Below, piece after piece: positions 8,153 to 10,272 of a DNA stretch of 10,272 nucleotides. Position 1 is the first letter of the stretch. Each line of letters opens with the position of its first letter. Source of the stretch: Cerioporus squamosus (lineage: Eukaryota; Basidiomycota; Agaricomycetes; Polyporales; Polyporaceae); assembly GCA_022592435.1 (NCBI GenBank), contig JABYQS010000979.1:1-10272 (forward strand), given 5' to 3'. Both the position numbers and the translations under genes were made by a program. A model generated the notes under the pieces. That model saw only the letters and a list, made by a program, of their open reading frames with translations. It was not told the origin of the DNA and ran no database searches.

Positions 8153-9750
8153 GTATGGTCATATTCTAACGGCCAGAATGTCAGATATGCTAGCCGGCAA
8201 GTCATGAGTCGAGTCACCTTGCTGCTGGCCCACCGTCCATGAACCCTGCCATTCTCTGTCTCCGCGGACGACTCGAATTTCTGTGCAAGCTCACCCTTCG
8301 CAACTCACCCTTGACCGCAATGAGCACACTTCTCAGGACGTCATATCTGTCAGCAAGCACCGAGGTCCAAGCACCGCAAGCCTGTCCCGACTTCTCCCAT
8401 CGATACTGACCATTGGCACTAACTTCACTGCGGCGCAAGCTCGCTGCAAGAGATTCCGTGTCCTTCCATGCTCATGGTTTCGGGTCCTGTAAGAACCCCG
8501 CTCCCCCGCATCTCCATAGAGCACCATCGCTCAGCCGTCCGCATGTCCACACTTCGATCCTGTGTGCACTCTAACTTCGCCGCTCTACACATCGCAACGA
8601 CCTATTCCAGCCGACGAATGCACCCAGCTCGACCCGTGACGCCGGCACCCACTCGGCCGCATTGTTTCCGCTCTCGCTCTCGACTGTGAAGCATCTCCTA
8701 TGATGCTATCTGCTTCGTAAAACATCCTCGTGATTCGACGAGATAGGAGGCACGAAGATTGGGGGACTTAGACCGGCCTGAACAACGGCTTCCCTGGGCC
8801 TAGCGCCAGCGCCGACCCTCGATATGAGGATGGTTAGCGACCAGGCCCCAGAATGTGTCACTCTTCGTGCGATGCACCACAGCGGCAACCGGAAAGTGGC
8901 CCGATGTTCCTCATCGAGCAAACCTCGATGCTGAACACCCAGCTTCTTGCGAGGTCCTTTCCGTGCCAAAGTGCTTCAGAAAGCCAGAACGCACTTCCCG
9001 ATCGAAGTGTGCAGGTTCAATGGCTGCACGGCCGCGCTATACACGTGTCCGGCACGGTGCACACACCTCCCAAACCCGTCAACTGCGTTGCCGTACGGGC
9101 CCCATCGCTGGGTCTGAGTTGCACAGGAGTAGGGTGCCACTGATCACTCGCGAAGCTAGAAGCCCCGCCAGCGCTGTCCCTGCGAAACGGCATGCTGGTG
9201 GCAGAGGTACGCGGAGGCCCGTCCGAGGAGCGCGGCCGCCGCGTAACTCTGCCAGAGTCGCATAGCACGCGGTGTGCTGGGGTGCCCGCATGTGGCCTGC
9301 TTGACGTCAGCTCGTGTCTGGTTAGGACTCCTTCACGCTGCGATGAGCATGCGTGATCGCGTGCGTAGGAGCCTGTTCTTCACCTGGATCGTCGACTGTA
9401 TTGAAGTCCCGACGCGCAAAGATCGAAGCGGCGACCTGCGAAGAATGCCAGAACTAGGCGGAGGCGAGGAGAGCACTCACTCATCTTGCTTCCACCCTTC
9501 TTCTCCATAGTAGTCGCGAGGCCAGGTAGCACTGGGATGGTTCTCAGATTGCTTGAGCTTGAGCTACGCTGGCCGAGAACACCATTTGACGTCAGGCATA
9601 ACGGTGAACTACTTGTTGACCTACTTTCCGATGAAGGCAGCGCCGTTCCCCCCTTGGTCGGAGAGCAAATGGTCGTCGATCTCCGTGCATACTGACCGCA
9701 CGGGGTCCCGTACGACAGCGGTAGCTTAATGTCGAGATTGCAAAGCGAAC

Positions 9751-10272
9751 CTAATCTGACACCACTGATTCTGAGGGAAATGTCATAGCATAGTCGTACG
9801 ACACGCAACGTGTTCAAACGAACACACCTTACCGACCATTCTCCGAATTACGACCTCCTTCTTGTCAAAGTCCAGATCGCGGATGATATCTCTCCACTCA
9901 TCCAACACGCCCAGCATTGTCTTGGTCTTGGCCTGGATTGCATCGTCTGTTGCCGCGCCCATCGGGAGGTGAGGGGCCAAGCCTTCCCCTTCGCCTTGCC
10001 CTCCCCGCGAACGACATCTACGAGCAACTCCATCGCCTTTGCTGGATCCCCGTTCATGTGCTCATAAGCTCCTCGGCGGCGCTTCGCTGTCTCCCCCGCA
10101 TGACATCGTAGTCGGGTATGGGGTTGCCTGTGTACACTGCGCCGTCAAGGAAATTGGTGCGGAACATGCCTGGTTCTACGATGAGCGTGCGGATGCCGAA
10201 CGGCGTAAGTTCTTCATTGAGACCTTCTCCGAGGACTACGGCAAAAGTTAGGGATCAGCACAATACATGGAA
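9751..10272 (-). CDS. Short-chain dehydrogenase/reductase, C-terminal part, with two frameshifts (partial at right edge)
   Basis: SDRs are NAD(P)-dependent oxidoreductases with a Rossmann fold. The large exon runs 10235-9833, after an intron that ends in TAG (10238-10236) with CCTAAC upstream. It encodes GEGLNEELTPFGIRTLIVEP, then GMFRTNF, the typical post-catalytic PG..T segment, then PIPDYDVMRG, GDPAKAMELLVDVVRGEG and LDEWRDIIRDLDFD, as in fungal SDRs. The cofactor motif and catalytic YxxxK lie beyond the right edge. A 62-nt intron (9832-9771, GTAAGG donor, CCTCAG acceptor) leads to a last exon 9770-9751 ending in TAG. The large exon is broken twice: one base seems missing at the C-run 10093-10097, moving the frame from DVMRG to ETAKRRR, and another at the G-run 9973-9976, between KAWP and PHLPMG. 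Adding one base at each makes the phases of both flanking introns agree. It is either a young pseudogene or carries assembly errors. Confidence 0.75.
9973..9976 (-). other. Apparent one-base deletion in a homopolymer of the SDR gene (frameshift 2)
   Basis: Four Gs on plus (four Cs in the coding sense) stand where five would join VRGEGKAKGKAWP to PHLPMGAATDDAIQ. Both sides match the expected SDR tail, so the break falls inside conserved coding sequence rather than at an intron. Confidence 0.6.
10093..10097 (-). other. Apparent one-base deletion in a homopolymer of the SDR gene (frameshift 1)
   Basis: Five Cs on plus (five Gs in the coding sense) stand where six would keep the frame. Before this point the frame reads PIPDYDVMRG; after it, a different frame reads ETAKRRRGAYEHMNGDPAKA. 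Without the shift, the first frame stops 12 codons after the run, at a TGA about 38 nt downstream. Confidence 0.65.

Larger units (their letters stand above)
5481..9750. other. About 4.3 kb with no supportable gene
   Basis: I read both strands for splice-linked exons, transposon enzyme motifs (reverse transcriptase, integrase, transposase), LTR-like ends and RNA genes and found none that hold up. Open frames here are below about 145 codons, overlap on both strands, often depend on non-ATG starts and show no recognisable motif. CpG is not visibly depleted, so there is no sign of strong RIP-type decay. It may be plain intergenic DNA, an old decayed element, or the home of an unannotated non-coding transcript. 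Confidence 0.45.

Noticed and set aside
8090..8170. Possible tRNA because of two hairpins and a TTCGA
   Set aside because: Neither strand gives a 7-bp acceptor stem or a T-arm with the conserved GGTTCGAAT pattern.
5481..9750. LTR retrotransposon or DNA transposon remnant
   Set aside because: I saw no RT (YxDD), integrase, transposase or hAT motif, no long terminal repeats and no target-site duplication by eye. A repeat-library search could still find one.
1..10272. CRISPR array, bacterial operon, prophage or virus
   Set aside because: Spliced eukaryotic genes, no regularly spaced repeats and no phage or viral genes rule these out.

Overview
This looks like nuclear DNA of a filamentous basidiomycete, most likely an agaricomycete. 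The genes carry many short introns, mostly 50-96 nt, with GTNNGT donors, CTAAC/CTGAC-like branch points and CAG/TAG acceptors. GC content is moderately high and CpG is not depleted. The best-resolved gene is a microsomal cytochrome P450 of the type that is greatly expanded in wood- and litter-decaying basidiomycetes. Nothing suggests bacterial, viral or plasmid DNA.

Layout: (1) 2-343, plus strand, the 3' end of an unrecognised gene ending in a strongly acidic tail. (2) 808-1800, plus strand, a two-exon gene for a secreted, cysteine-containing protein of 312 residues with a Pro/Ala/Gly/Ser linker. (3) 2611-5274, minus strand, a complete cytochrome P450. I could place 14 exons and 13 introns that join into one 549-residue frame with all diagnostic motifs. 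It converges on gene 2 across about 0.8 kb of non-coding DNA. (4) 5275-9750, about 4.5 kb in which I find no convincing gene: only weak open frames, a perfect short inverted repeat and some minor repeats. (5) 9751 to the right edge, minus strand, the 3' part of a short-chain dehydrogenase/reductase (SDR). Its reading frame is broken twice, each time by an apparent one-base shortfall in a homopolymer run.

How the genes work together: the P450 (membrane monooxygenase) and the SDR (NAD(P)-dependent oxidoreductase) lie on the same strand and are the usual tailoring partners in fungal secondary or xenobiotic metabolism. They are separated by 4.5 kb and no backbone enzyme (terpene cyclase, PKS, NRPS) is visible, so a cluster is only a possibility. 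The secreted protein and the acidic-tailed gene show no functional link to them. I did not find a clearly new system. The points most worth checking are the twice-broken SDR, the gene-poor gap and the uncharacterised secreted protein.

All exon coordinates were worked out by hand from splice signals, phase continuity and family similarity recalled from knowledge. No database search or transcript evidence was available.
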